Of a DNA stretch of 64,000 nucleotides, positions 27,743 to 36,777 are shown piece after piece. The position numbers were made by a program, and so were the translations under genes. The notes beneath the pieces were generated by a model. The model was not told where the DNA came from, did not search any database, and saw nothing but the letters and a program-made list of their open reading frames with translations. The DNA lies in NCBI GenBank assembly GCA_030694465.1, contig JAUXYJ010000054.1, forward strand, positions 372,001-436,000, given 5' to 3'. The DNA is from Deltaproteobacteria bacterium. Lineage in GTDB: Bacteria > Myxococcota_A > Polyangia > Polyangiales > Ga0077539. The first letter of the stretch is position 1, and every line of letters starts with the position of its first letter.

Positions 27743-30700
27743 GCCCCACCCAACGGACGCTCGTCTCAGCAGGCGCTGGTACGGGCAAAACGCACTGGAT
27801 TGTCGAGCACATCGCGTCGCTTGTCCTGAGCGGTGTCGCCATCGAGCGCGTCGTCGCCGTGACGTTTACAGAGGCCGCAGCGGCCGAGCTCGAGGCGCGA
27901 CTGAGAGCGAGGCTACAGCGGGCCGGCGCGAGCGACCTCGCGGCGCGAGTGTCGACGGCCAACGTGTCGACCATTCACCGGTTTTCGCTCGAATTGATCC
28001 GTCGCTATCCCACGTCCCTTGGGCTCTCGCCAGACCCGCTCGTGCTCAACGCGCGCACCTCGCGCACGCTCCAAGATCGCGCGATCGATGACGCCCTTGA
28101 GGCCGCCGAGACGTCCTCACTTCAGCGCGCCCTCGCGCTCTTTGGTCCTGCTTTTGGGCTATCCGAGCGTGGATTTGGTGACAACGAGACACCGGGTGGG
28201 CGGCTCAGGTGGGCCATTGCAGACCTGCTCGAGAAGTCCCAGTCGCTCGCGATGACTCCTGATGCGCTGCGCGCTTCGGTGGATCAAACCCTGGGGCATC
28301 TCCTCGGAGCGTTTCCGCCAGCGCAGAGCATCGATCGACTGGACGCCAAGCTCATCGAGGCCGACGCTGCAGCGCGTGCATTTGTGAGCGCAAAGAGCGC
28401 GGCGCCTACGAAGAAAGATCAGCTGCTCTACGACCTGCTCGCGCGCTATCCCGCGCCGACCTCACGCGAAGAGTGTGTCGCCTTGGGCATCGCCCTCGCC
28501 TCGAGCAGTATCGACTGCAGCCAGAAGTTTCGCGAAGGCGCTGATCTGCTGCAAATTTCTGCAGATTATTGCGCAAGACATCCAGCGATTCGTGAGGCTC
28601 TTGAGACCTCGACGCGTGCGCTATTTGCGTTAGCGGCGACAACACTCGCGCGCTTTGACGAAGAAAAACGAAGGCTCGGCGCCGTCGATTTTAACGACAT
28701 GCAGCGGCTCGCGCTCGCGCTCGTAGAGGGAAGCGCACCTGCAGACCAACCCTACGCTGCGCTCATCGCGTCGACCCTGGATTGGATCGTCGTCGATGAG
28801 TTTCAAGACAGCGCGCCGATTCAGTTTCGGCTGTTTGATTCGCTGTATTCTCACGGAGTCAAGATGGCGCTCGTGGGCGACGTCAAGCAAGCGATCTATC
28901 GCTTTCGCGGCGCGGACTCCTCGCTCTTCGCCGCGCTGATTGATCAGCACAGACCCGAAGACGGCGAACGCGTCTCGCTCGACCGATCACGCCGCAGCCG
29001 CCCCGAGCTCGTCCAGTTCGCCAACGAGCTCTTTGCCCCTCTCTTTGCGCGCGAGAAGCTCCCGTTCGAGCCCCTCACGGCCCTCAACGACTACACTGAT
29101 CGACCCGTAGACAGCCTGCTTTCATGTGTCGAAATCGTTCGGTATCCGTCGAGAGACTCGGCCAACGCCAAGGCCCACGCGGTCGCGCGACGCATTCAAG
29201 ATCTCATCGCGGGTAAGCTGCTGAAGGTCCGCGATCGCGCGACACAGACCGACCGTCCAGCGCGCTGGTCCGACGTGACAATCTTGGCGCGCAAGCACAG
29301 TCACCTCGCTAAATGGGCTGCGATTTTGCAGCTGCATGGCATCGACGCCGCGCTCGCAGACGGGCCGCTCTTCGAGACGCTTGAGGCTCAGCTGGCGCTC
29401 GCCTGGTTGCGCATGGTCGCGAGCCCACGCGACGTCGCCGCGAGCGCCAGCGTGCTCGTGAGCGAAGTCTACGGATTGTCACAAGTGACCGTCGCGCTCT
29501 TGCTCGCGCGAGGCATCAGCGGCTCGCCCGCGTTTGCGCTCGAACTTACCGAGACTGATCCCGCGTTTGCTGCGATTACCCAGCGCGAACGAGAAGCACT
29601 CGCGCGATGTGCCGACGATCTTCGGTGGTCTCGGCGGTTGTTTCGCACCACGCCCCTGGGCGAGGCGATCGACGGAACCCTCGCGCGCATCGAGCTCGCT
29701 CAGAGGCTCGGGATCCGCTGCGAAGCGGCGGTCGACCGCGCGCAGATCTCTGCAAATATACAAGCATTTTCAGAGATCGCTCACGACCTCGCCGCAAGCG
29801 ACGAGCGCGCGCTCTCGCTCAGGCCAGGCGACGCGCGCACCATCGAGGCGGTGATCCTTGAGCTCGAAGCGCTGCGCGACGCGAACACGACCCAACCCAA
29901 CGCCGAGCTTACCCACGACGCAGTGCGATTGATGACCCTCCACGCGGCAAAGGGGCTTGAGTTTGCGTGGGTGGTGGTCGACGCGCTCGGAGAAGAAATC
30001 TCGCCGACGCTCCCACGTCTTGAAGTCGCGAAGCCCGAGCGCTCGGAGGACTATACCGGCCACGATTCGCTGACAAAAAGCTCTCTTTTGTGGATCCCGC
30101 ATCTGGGCATGCGCGAGCTCGGTGACATGCTCGCCGAGAGCTATGATGCGATCGCTCTCGAGCGCGCCGAGAGTCTGCGGCTGCTCTACGTCGCGGTCAC
30201 GCGCGCGCGAGATCACTTAACCCTTCTCTGGCCCGAAGAGACCAAGACGCCGTCCAAACGCACGCTCTTGCGAGACGTGATCACCGATCGCCACGCGCGG
30301 CCGCCATCGGTCGGAGGCGAGAGCCTCTGGCTCTTGGGCGAAGGCTCGAGCGCACACCGTGTGTCTGTCACCCATGCCGTGGCACCCGAAAAGCCTGAAG
30401 ATTCGCTAGAAGATTCGACTCTCCAGACCACAACCATTCACCTCAAACAGGTCCTCGACGACGCGGTCGTCTCGACAGAGGTACGCGGACTCGAGCACGC
30501 GGAAAATCCCCTAGCGCGCGCGCTCACGCTCTCGCCGAGCCTGCTCACGGTGCTCAACGACTGCCCCGAAGTGCGCTCGCTCAGCGCGCTCTATCCCGAC
30601 GAGCATCGCATCGCACGAACGCACGATACGCTGCTAAAGACCACACCGATTCGATCTACGCGACGCGAGCGAGTTGCCATTCGCTTGATCCCGCACAGCG

Positions 30701-31323
30701 AGCTGGGGACATGGCTCCATCGTGCGGCGTGCAGACCCGACGCGCTCCTCGATGACAAGGGCGCGCTCGCCGCCGCCGCATGGCTCGTCGAACGAGAAGC
30801 CAGCGAAGAGCCAGAGCGCGAAGAAATTCGCACGTGGATCTCACTGTCACTCGCTTCGATTCGCGAGGCGATCGCCACACTGGGGACCGTCGAACAGCGC
30901 GCGCACGAGCTCGCGTTTGTTGTTCCGGTCGCATCAGGCGTGCTTCGGGGAAGCGTTGATCTGGTGCTGCAGACCTCCACGGGCCTTCACATTCTGGACT
31001 TCAAGTCCCATCTGCTTGAGGCCTCGTCGTACAGCAACAACGCAGGCTTCTATGCTCCCCAGCTCGACGCCTATGCCTACGCGACAAGCCAAATGACCGG
31101 CAAGCGCATCGTCGGGCGCCATCTCATTCTTCCATCCTCTGGCGTGATGCTCACGTTGGATTCTGTGTTTGAGCCCGGACTCTTCGAGACCCAAGCCGCC
31201 ACATGGAGCAGCCTCGAAGCGCTCCAGATCCGAGGGCCACAAACGCACAACCATTGCAATCGCTGTGCATGGGCGCCCCTGTGTGTGGTCCCCCGAGACA
31301 GCGTCACGATCGACGCGACCTAG
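27739..31323 (+). CDS. addA: AddA-like UvrD-family helicase-nuclease
   Basis: An 1194-residue superfamily 1A helicase. Motifs are in order: SAGAGTGKT (Walker A), VTFTEAAAAELEARL, VVDEFQDSAPIQ (Walker B), LVGDVKQAIYRFRGAD, LMTLHAAKGLEF and LLYVAVTRARDHL. The C-terminal PD-(D/E)XK nuclease is intact: HELAF (Glu), GSVDLVL, LDFKSH and the Gln motif APQLDAYAY. Unusually it carries the four-cysteine iron-sulfur set typical of AddB (Cys942 in NDCPEVR, then 1173, 1176, 1182 in HCNRCAWAPLC). With the overlapping AddB-like gene it should unwind and resect double-strand ends for RecA. Confidence 0.9.
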   Translation: MSPTQRTLVSAGAGTGKTHWIVEHIASLVLSGVAIERVVAVTFTEAAAAELEARLRARLQRAGASDLAARVSTANVSTIHRFSLELIRRYPTSLGLSPDPLVLNARTSRTLQDRAIDDALEAAETSSLQRALALFGPAFGLSERGFGDNETPGGRLRWAIADLLEKSQSLAMTPDALRASVDQTLGHLLGAFPPAQSIDRLDAKLIEADAAARAFVSAKSAAPTKKDQLLYDLLARYPAPTSREECVALGIALASSSIDCSQKFREGADLLQISADYCARHPAIREALETSTRALFALAATTLARFDEEKRRLGAVDFNDMQRLALALVEGSAPADQPYAALIASTLDWIVVDEFQDSAPIQFRLFDSLYSHGVKMALVGDVKQAIYRFRGADSSLFAALIDQHRPEDGERVSLDRSRRSRPELVQFANELFAPLFAREKLPFEPLTALNDYTDRPVDSLLSCVEIVRYPSRDSANAKAHAVARRIQDLIAGKLLKVRDRATQTDRPARWSDVTILARKHSHLAKWAAILQLHGIDAALADGPLFETLEAQLALAWLRMVASPRDVAASASVLVSEVYGLSQVTVALLLARGISGSPAFALELTETDPAFAAITQREREALARCADDLRWSRRLFRTTPLGEAIDGTLARIELAQRLGIRCEAAVDRAQISANIQAFSEIAHDLAASDERALSLRPGDARTIEAVILELEALRDANTTQPNAELTHDAVRLMTLHAAKGLEFAWVVVDALGEEISPTLPRLEVAKPERSEDYTGHDSLTKSSLLWIPHLGMRELGDMLAESYDAIALERAESLRLLYVAVTRARDHLTLLWPEETKTPSKRTLLRDVITDRHARPPSVGGESLWLLGEGSSAHRVSVTHAVAPEKPEDSLEDSTLQTTTIHLKQVLDDAVVSTEVRGLEHAENPLARALTLSPSLLTVLNDCPEVRSLSALYPDEHRIARTHDTLLKTTPIRSTRRERVAIRLIPHSELGTWLHRAACRPDALLDDKGALAAAAWLVEREASEEPEREEIRTWISLSLASIREAIATLGTVEQRAHELAFVVPVASGVLRGSVDLVLQTSTGLHILDFKSHLLEASSYSNNAGFYAPQLDAYAYATSQMTGKRIVGRHLILPSSGVMLTLDSVFEPGLFETQAATWSSLEALQIRGPQTHNHCNRCAWAPLCVVPRDSVTIDAT

Positions 31324-31375
31324 GCACACGACGGGTGCCCTCGGCGAGACTCCGCGTGTACAGTCGACGATCATC

Positions 31376-32839
31376 GTGAACAAGCGCAAAAAAGACGTCG
31401 CCACCGTCGCACCCTTGGGCCTCAGAATTCACCTCATTGGCTTCGGCGTAGTGGGCCGTGGGCTCGCAAAAGCTCTGCTTCGGCCCAGCACTGATTCGGG
31501 CAACCAGCCCTTCTGCGTCGTCGCCGTCACCGACCGCTCGGGGACCGTCTTTAACGACGCGGGGCTTGATCTTGAGAAGCTCGTACGGGCCAAAGAGAAG
31601 CAGACCTCGTTCGCGAAGCTGGGCACACACAAGAGCTGGAACGGCGAGCAAGCGCTTCAGAACATCGCCTCGGACATCGTGGTCGAGGTCACTCCCACAA
31701 ACATCGTCGACGGCGAGCCAGGGATCACACACATCGCCGAGGCGCTGCGGCTGGGACGGCACGTGGTCACGGCAAACAAAGGGCCATTCGCGCTGCAATT
31801 TCAGCGGATCGCAGCGCTCGCCGAGCGCTCGGGGGTCGCGCTCAAGTACGGCGGCAGCGTCTGCGGCGCGGTCCCCATTGTCGAGCTCGTACGCGATGCG
31901 CTCGTCGGCAACGAAGTGCTCTCAATCCGTGGCGTCATGAACGGCAGCTGCAATTACATCCTGTCGCGCATGGAGCAGACCGGCGAAGAGTTTGACGTCG
32001 TGCTCGCCGATGCGAGCAAGCTCGGCATCACCGAGACTGACCCCTCGCAAGACATCGATGGGTGGGACGCGGCGAGCAAGCTCGTGATCCTCGCAAACGC
32101 AGTGATGCACCAGCCGCTGACCATTCGAGACGTAAAAGTACAAGGGATCCGAAGCGTCACAGCAGCCATGGTTCGCGACGCTCGCAAGCGCGGCAAGGCG
32201 CTGCGACTGATCGCGACGATCAAGCCAGGTCTCGCCGAGGTTGCCCTCGTAGAGCTTGACCAACACTCGCCACTCGCTGTCACCGGAACACTCAACGTCG
32301 CGGTGGTCGAGACCGACCTGGCCAAAGACATCTCGATCATCGGGCGCGGCGCAGGGCAGATGGAGACTGCAAGCGCAATCCTTGGCGATTTGCACGCAGT
32401 TCGTCGCGAGATCAACGCACGCAGCGCTTCCACCGGTCCAGCACGCAAGGGCATGGCGCTGAGCGGGCTCGAGGTGGGTGAGGTGGCCAAAAAGAAGGTC
32501 CACACCATCGACGAGGACGCGACCCTGGGGGACGCAGTCCGTGTGATGCGCAAGAAGGGGATCTCTCAGCTGCCCGTCGTGCGCGAGGGCGTCTGCGTAG
32601 GCACTGTCTCAGAGCGACTCATCATGGATTTGCTCGTGCGCAGAGGGGTCAAGAAGCTCGAGGCGCTCGCGATCGCGGACGTGATGGGTCCGCCGCTGCC
32701 CGAGATTGGCGCCCGCACACCGCTCGTCGCGGTGGCCAAAGTGCTCGAGCAAAAGAGCGCCGTCTTGGTCACCCGCGGGCTCGACATTGTCGGCATCGTA
32801 ACGCGTGCAGATTTGCTGCGATTGGTCAGCGTAGATTGA
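31376..32839 (+). CDS. hom: homoserine dehydrogenase fused to a C-terminal CBS pair
   Basis: A 487-residue enzyme from GTG 31376, chosen because LRIHLIGFGVVGRG (NAD(P)-binding, residues 16-29) follows closely; the upstream frame lies inside addA. The catalytic region has NGSCNYILSRME (189-200), GITETDPSQDIDGWDAASK with the catalytic Lys235, and matches the short archaeal-type enzyme (GTCNYIL pattern) rather than the ACT-containing form. Residues about 365-487 are two CBS repeats (VHTIDEDATLGDAVRVM, GISQLPVV, GIVTRADLLRLV). It reduces aspartate semialdehyde to homoserine for threonine and methionine. The CBS pair presumably gives adenine-nucleotide or S-adenosylmethionine control in place of an ACT domain. 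Confidence 0.92.
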   Translation: MNKRKKDVATVAPLGLRIHLIGFGVVGRGLAKALLRPSTDSGNQPFCVVAVTDRSGTVFNDAGLDLEKLVRAKEKQTSFAKLGTHKSWNGEQALQNIASDIVVEVTPTNIVDGEPGITHIAEALRLGRHVVTANKGPFALQFQRIAALAERSGVALKYGGSVCGAVPIVELVRDALVGNEVLSIRGVMNGSCNYILSRMEQTGEEFDVVLADASKLGITETDPSQDIDGWDAASKLVILANAVMHQPLTIRDVKVQGIRSVTAAMVRDARKRGKALRLIATIKPGLAEVALVELDQHSPLAVTGTLNVAVVETDLAKDISIIGRGAGQMETASAILGDLHAVRREINARSASTGPARKGMALSGLEVGEVAKKKVHTIDEDATLGDAVRVMRKKGISQLPVVREGVCVGTVSERLIMDLLVRRGVKKLEALAIADVMGPPLPEIGARTPLVAVAKVLEQKSAVLVTRGLDIVGIVTRADLLRLVSVD

Positions 32840-32845
32840 TCACAA

Positions 32846-35407
32846 TCACCAGGGCGCTACCACAAAGTCTTTGAGCAACACGCCGACCCACGGCGCGGCT
32901 CCAGCAAGCACCGAATAGACCGGATCGAGCACCCTCGCGGCCGCGCTCTCTTCGCGCACGGGCAGCACAAAACCAGCGTCTCGTTGGGCCAGCTGCCGGG
33001 TAAACGTCTGCTGCGCGCTCACCCAACCTGGGTCTACGCTGCACATCCAGATTCGCTCGCGCGCGAGATCGTCCGCGCTCGTCCGGGTCAACATGTTGAG
33101 CGCGGCCTTCGCCATGTTGGTGTGTGGGTGCTTAACCGATTTTCTTCGGCGCTCGAACTGACCCTCTTGGGCGCTGACTTGCACGACCCACGCGTGGTTT
33201 CGCGTAGCCGCTGCGAGCGCGAGCGCGGACCGCAGCCGCGCTGTCAAGACGTAGGGCGCGAGCACATTGACCACGTGAGCGCTGAGCAGTTCGGCGATCG
33301 AAACATGCTGCAAATTCGCAGTCCAACTGTTGCTCGCTCGCGTGTCAATGGGCTCACGTCCAGTCCATCCTTCGGGCACGACTGCCTGACGCGCCGATTC
33401 GGACATCGCGGTCGGGACGCCATAATCGTCCAGAAGCGATAGCGAATCGACCTGCAAATGAGCAGCGATTTGTCTTCGCGCGGCGGCCTCGATGCTGGCC
33501 ATCTCGCGGTAGTACACCGCGTCACGCGCGATGGTCTGCGCGGCGTTGTTGATGAGCAAATCCAGTGGCCCGCGATCAGCTACCCAACGCAACGCGAGGG
33601 CCTCTGTGGCGGCGAGATCTCGGAGGTCTAACGCGAGGATCTCGAGCCGATCGCGCCACAACGCGCAGTCTTTTTCTTGCTCAAAGCGTGCCCATGCGTC
33701 GGCCACAAAGCGCGTTGTGGTCACAACATGAGCCCCTGCGCGAAGCAGCGACAGCACCACGGCGCGCCCCACCCGCACGCGCCCGCCCGTCACCAAGGCG
33801 ACCCGACCCACGAGCGACTGTGCCTGGTTGAGCGCGAGCCTCTCGACCCCAGCGCATCGAGGGCAATGCCTGGGAAACTCCCCGTCAAGTTCGTCAAATC
33901 GAGTACGACATCGATAGCATCGTTGCCCGCCCGGTGCGCTGGCCTGCGCGTCTCGGTCACCGCGAACACGCGCGCGCGCAGCGGCATGAGACGACTTGGC
34001 GACCGCACGTCGGGTGGACTGCTGCGCCTCGCGCTCTGTCCGTCCGCGATCGATCCGCGATTGTTTGGCCCATCGCGACGCGGCATGAAGCAACGCTTGC
34101 TCAGCCTCGGTGAGCTCAAGCCCCGCCTCGAGCCGCGAAGCGATCGCCCGAAGTGTATCGCTCGCCACACCGATCTGCGCAGCCTGGGGAGCCCCTAGAA
34201 GCGCCCCTGAAGGCACCTCAGCATGCTCTTCGCGCCTGGACGCACCATGGGGCTTCAAGAGCCCCGTGACGTCTCTGGCGGGCGCAACGAGCCCTCGCAA
34301 CGCGGCGCTCAGTGCACGCGGGTTGCCGTTGGCTCGGTGAGCCATCAGCCCTCGAAGCTCAGGCGGAAGCGGAGCGAGATGCTCACTGTGCACGCTCTGC
34401 AGCGACTCGTTGTCGCCAATCCAGCCACACACTCGCGCGACGCTGTCTCTGTCACCGCCGTTGCCGCGAAGGTCTACGTGGGTGAGCGATGTACGCACCT
34501 CGCACAACGCGCGAATTCCCTTAGAATCTAGCGAGTTAGTCTCGCTCGTGGGCCATCGCTCGACGTCTACCAGCCCGACCTCAAGCACTCGCAACGAGGG
34601 GAGCGACTCAAGCAACGAAGCGAGAACTGGCCCCGACACCGCGGTCAATCCGTTGCCTGCGAGCGAGAGCCATTCGAGCTTCGAGCACGCACGCAGGCCG
34701 CAAGCGAGCACTGCGAGACCCGCGTCGCCGAGGCGATTGGCTCCGAGCCAGAGCGCGCGGAGACGGTTAGGTCTCTGCAATGCATCAGATAAAATGCTGC
34801 AATTTCGCTCGCCGATTGCGCATCCATCGAGCCCCATGAGCGAGAGATCCCCGAACCGTGGGTGCGCACACAGCGCCGCGAGCGCGCGGGCGTCCATGGT
34901 GGCCCCGAGCCAATCGACACACTCCACGCGCTCCATGGGCCACGCGCGAATGAGCGCCTCCAGCGAGCGCGCATCGAACCCCGCGCGGCCAAGCCAGACG
35001 CTCTGCAATGCGCCGACCTGTGCAAGCGCTTCTCCCAGAGCGACAGCGCCCAGCGGCGAAAAATAGTTCTCGCCGAGCCAGAGACTCTCGAGATTTTTCG
35101 CGCGAGCGAGCGCGCCCTTGAGCCAGCTTAGTGACTGAGGACCGAGATGATTGGACGTGAGAATCCAGTGGCGAATCGCGCCGAGATCCAACGAGTCCAC
35201 GATGGGCTCGAGGCTCTGCGCGGTCCAACGCGCGCTGCTCTGCACGAGCGTGTCCCGTACACACAGCAATGGACCGCGCTGAAGCGGGCGAGGGCGGCCC
35301 TGCGTGATCCACGTTGCCATGACCGCGCTGTCTTCTGCAGTACCCGAACGCAGGGTGGTGTGTGCGCGATTGCGCAGCAGCTCCTCAGGGCGCTCAAAGA
35401 GAATCAC
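32846..35407 (-). CDS. leucine-rich-repeat / zinc-ribbon / short-chain dehydrogenase fusion
   Basis: An 853-residue three-part protein. Residues about 70-350 are ribonuclease-inhibitor-type leucine-rich repeats (LESLWLGENYFSPLG, LQSVWLGRAGF, LRALWLGANRLGDAG, LEWLSLAGNGL, LTHVDLRGNGG). Residues 497-518 are a zinc ribbon (C497-x2-C500, C515-x2-C518). Residues about 533-853 are a short-chain dehydrogenase with nucleotide motif TGGRVRVGRA, LINNAAQT and VDPGW. The active-site region reads HPHTNMAKAALNML: Lys766 is present but the usual Tyr four residues before it is Thr. A ribbon plus this divergent SDR occurs in a known subfamily; the LRR part is extra. GTG 35407 is used; ATG 35320 is an alternative. 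Confidence 0.85.
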   Translation of the reverse strand: MILFERPEELLRNRAHTTLRSGTAEDSAVMATWITQGRPRPLQRGPLLCVRDTLVQSSARWTAQSLEPIVDSLDLGAIRHWILTSNHLGPQSLSWLKGALARAKNLESLWLGENYFSPLGAVALGEALAQVGALQSVWLGRAGFDARSLEALIRAWPMERVECVDWLGATMDARALAALCAHPRFGDLSLMGLDGCAIGERNCSILSDALQRPNRLRALWLGANRLGDAGLAVLACGLRACSKLEWLSLAGNGLTAVSGPVLASLLESLPSLRVLEVGLVDVERWPTSETNSLDSKGIRALCEVRTSLTHVDLRGNGGDRDSVARVCGWIGDNESLQSVHSEHLAPLPPELRGLMAHRANGNPRALSAALRGLVAPARDVTGLLKPHGASRREEHAEVPSGALLGAPQAAQIGVASDTLRAIASRLEAGLELTEAEQALLHAASRWAKQSRIDRGRTEREAQQSTRRAVAKSSHAAARARVRGDRDAQASAPGGQRCYRCRTRFDELDGEFPRHCPRCAGVERLALNQAQSLVGRVALVTGGRVRVGRAVVLSLLRAGAHVVTTTRFVADAWARFEQEKDCALWRDRLEILALDLRDLAATEALALRWVADRGPLDLLINNAAQTIARDAVYYREMASIEAAARRQIAAHLQVDSLSLLDDYGVPTAMSESARQAVVPEGWTGREPIDTRASNSWTANLQHVSIAELLSAHVVNVLAPYVLTARLRSALALAAATRNHAWVVQVSAQEGQFERRRKSVKHPHTNMAKAALNMLTRTSADDLARERIWMCSVDPGWVSAQQTFTRQLAQRDAGFVLPVREESAAARVLDPVYSVLAGAAPWVGVLLKDFVVAPW

Positions 35408-35478
35408 GGTCGCTTGCGCAAGAGCGTACCCTCTCTGCCCAGACCGCGATCACAACCATCGTTTTGGAGAACGCATCG

Positions 35479-36777
35479 ATGCAGCCCAGCCCCTCGCTAG
35501 AGCCCTCGCGAAGACATCGAACCGTCGCGCTGTTGGGTCACCCTGGCCACGGAAAATCCCAGCTCGCGATCGCGCTCTCGGACCGATGTAGCGCGGACCC
35601 GATGCGTCCTTGGTCTCTCAAAACGCTGCCCATTTCGTATCTTGATCTCGCAACCCCGCTCGGTCGCTCGGGTGCGCCTCAAGACAGCCGTGGGACCAAG
35701 CTCAGCGTGGTCCGAGTCGAGTCGCCGGCCTACCACAATTTTCTCATCGACGAGTGTGGCTCACGCGCGCGGATTCACGAGGCCATCTCAGCGTGCGCAG
35801 TGAGCGATGGGGCGGTCCTCGTGGTGTCCGCGCTCAAGGGTCCAGCGAGCCAAACACGCGAACACGCGCTGATCGCGTACGCGATGGGCATGCGTTCTAT
35901 CGTGGTTTTGATCACACATTGCGATCTTGTGGAGGATCCGGCGTACATCGATTTGGTCGAGCTCGAGACCCGTGAAGTGCTCAATGATGCGGGCTTTGAC
36001 GGTGACGCAACGCCGTTTGTGCGTGCGGCGCCCAAACTGCATTCGCCGCTAGAATCCCAATGGAACGCGTCGCTCGATGACCTCGTCGACACGATCGATC
36101 GCGCGATCGCGCCGAGCGTCTATGAGCAACAAGGCGACGCAACTGCGGTTGTCTTAGAGCGCTTTGAGAGGCAGACCTACGGCAGCCAAGCGGTTGTTCT
36201 CCTCGCGATTCGCCGCGGAAAACTCAGCGTCGGCCAGCAGCTCCGGCAGCGAGCGCGTGACGGCAGCGAGGTGGTCTATCTCGTCGACGGCCTGCGCGTG
36301 ATGAACGAGCCTGTGGCATCGGTCGCGGCTGGAGATATCTGCACCGTGTCGATGAAGCGCCCTGAGATCCCAAGAGTTAAATGGCAGCCACGCGAGAGCT
36401 ATCGCGTCCGTCGCGAGCTCCGGCGTGGCCGAGTGCTGCATGTCAACCCCGAGCCCGAGCTCGTGACCACTGTCACCTCGTCCGTGGCGGTGATTCAGCA
36501 GGCTCGCGGTGGGCGACATACGCCCATCGTCACGGGCCATCGCGGCGCGCTCTATCTCGGCGCCACGCGAGTCGTCGCGACGGTCACGCTCCCCGAAGGC
36601 TGTGTGTCACTCGCGCCAGGTGAGCAGGTCGCAGACGCGACGCTCACGTTCGATTCGCCAGTTGATTTGCTGCATGCGAGCTGGGTGCTTCGCGACGGGA
36701 CGGACGGTCTTCAGCGGCGCTTTGCCGGTCTCCCAGCGTGGTCGGGGACCGCTCTGACCGGGACGATCATGCGCTGA
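35479..36777 (+). CDS. EF-Tu-like protein with degenerate GTPase motifs
   Basis: A 432-residue protein with full EF-Tu architecture: G domain, domain II and domain III (QARGGRHTPI at about 341-350, TLPEGCVSLAPGEQV). It keeps DGAVLVVSALKGPASQTREH and TPFVRAAPKL, so descent from EF-Tu is clear. Its G motifs are altered: P-loop GHPGHGKS (EF-Tu GHVDHGKT), switch II ESPAYH for DCPGH (catalytic His replaced by Tyr), and THCD for NKCD. GTP hydrolysis and guanine selectivity are doubtful. The start is fixed by GGAGAA 9 nt before ATG 35479. It faces the LRR-SDR gene across 71 bp, and it is not next to ribosomal-protein genes, so it is a specialised paralogue, not the housekeeping tuf. Confidence 0.85.
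   Translation: MQPSPSLEPSRRHRTVALLGHPGHGKSQLAIALSDRCSADPMRPWSLKTLPISYLDLATPLGRSGAPQDSRGTKLSVVRVESPAYHNFLIDECGSRARIHEAISACAVSDGAVLVVSALKGPASQTREHALIAYAMGMRSIVVLITHCDLVEDPAYIDLVELETREVLNDAGFDGDATPFVRAAPKLHSPLESQWNASLDDLVDTIDRAIAPSVYEQQGDATAVVLERFERQTYGSQAVVLLAIRRGKLSVGQQLRQRARDGSEVVYLVDGLRVMNEPVASVAAGDICTVSMKRPEIPRVKWQPRESYRVRRELRRGRVLHVNPEPELVTTVTSSVAVIQQARGGRHTPIVTGHRGALYLGATRVVATVTLPEGCVSLAPGEQVADATLTFDSPVDLLHASWVLRDGTDGLQRRFAGLPAWSGTALTGTIMR

Noticed and set aside
35362-35478. Upstream extension of the EF-Tu-like frame
   Set aside because: It would overlap the start of the divergent LRR-SDR gene, and GGAGAA before ATG 35479 marks the real start.
35479-36777. Housekeeping elongation factor Tu
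   Set aside because: The G motifs are strongly altered (GHPGHGKS, ESPAYH, THCD), and no ribosomal or EF-G genes are adjacent.
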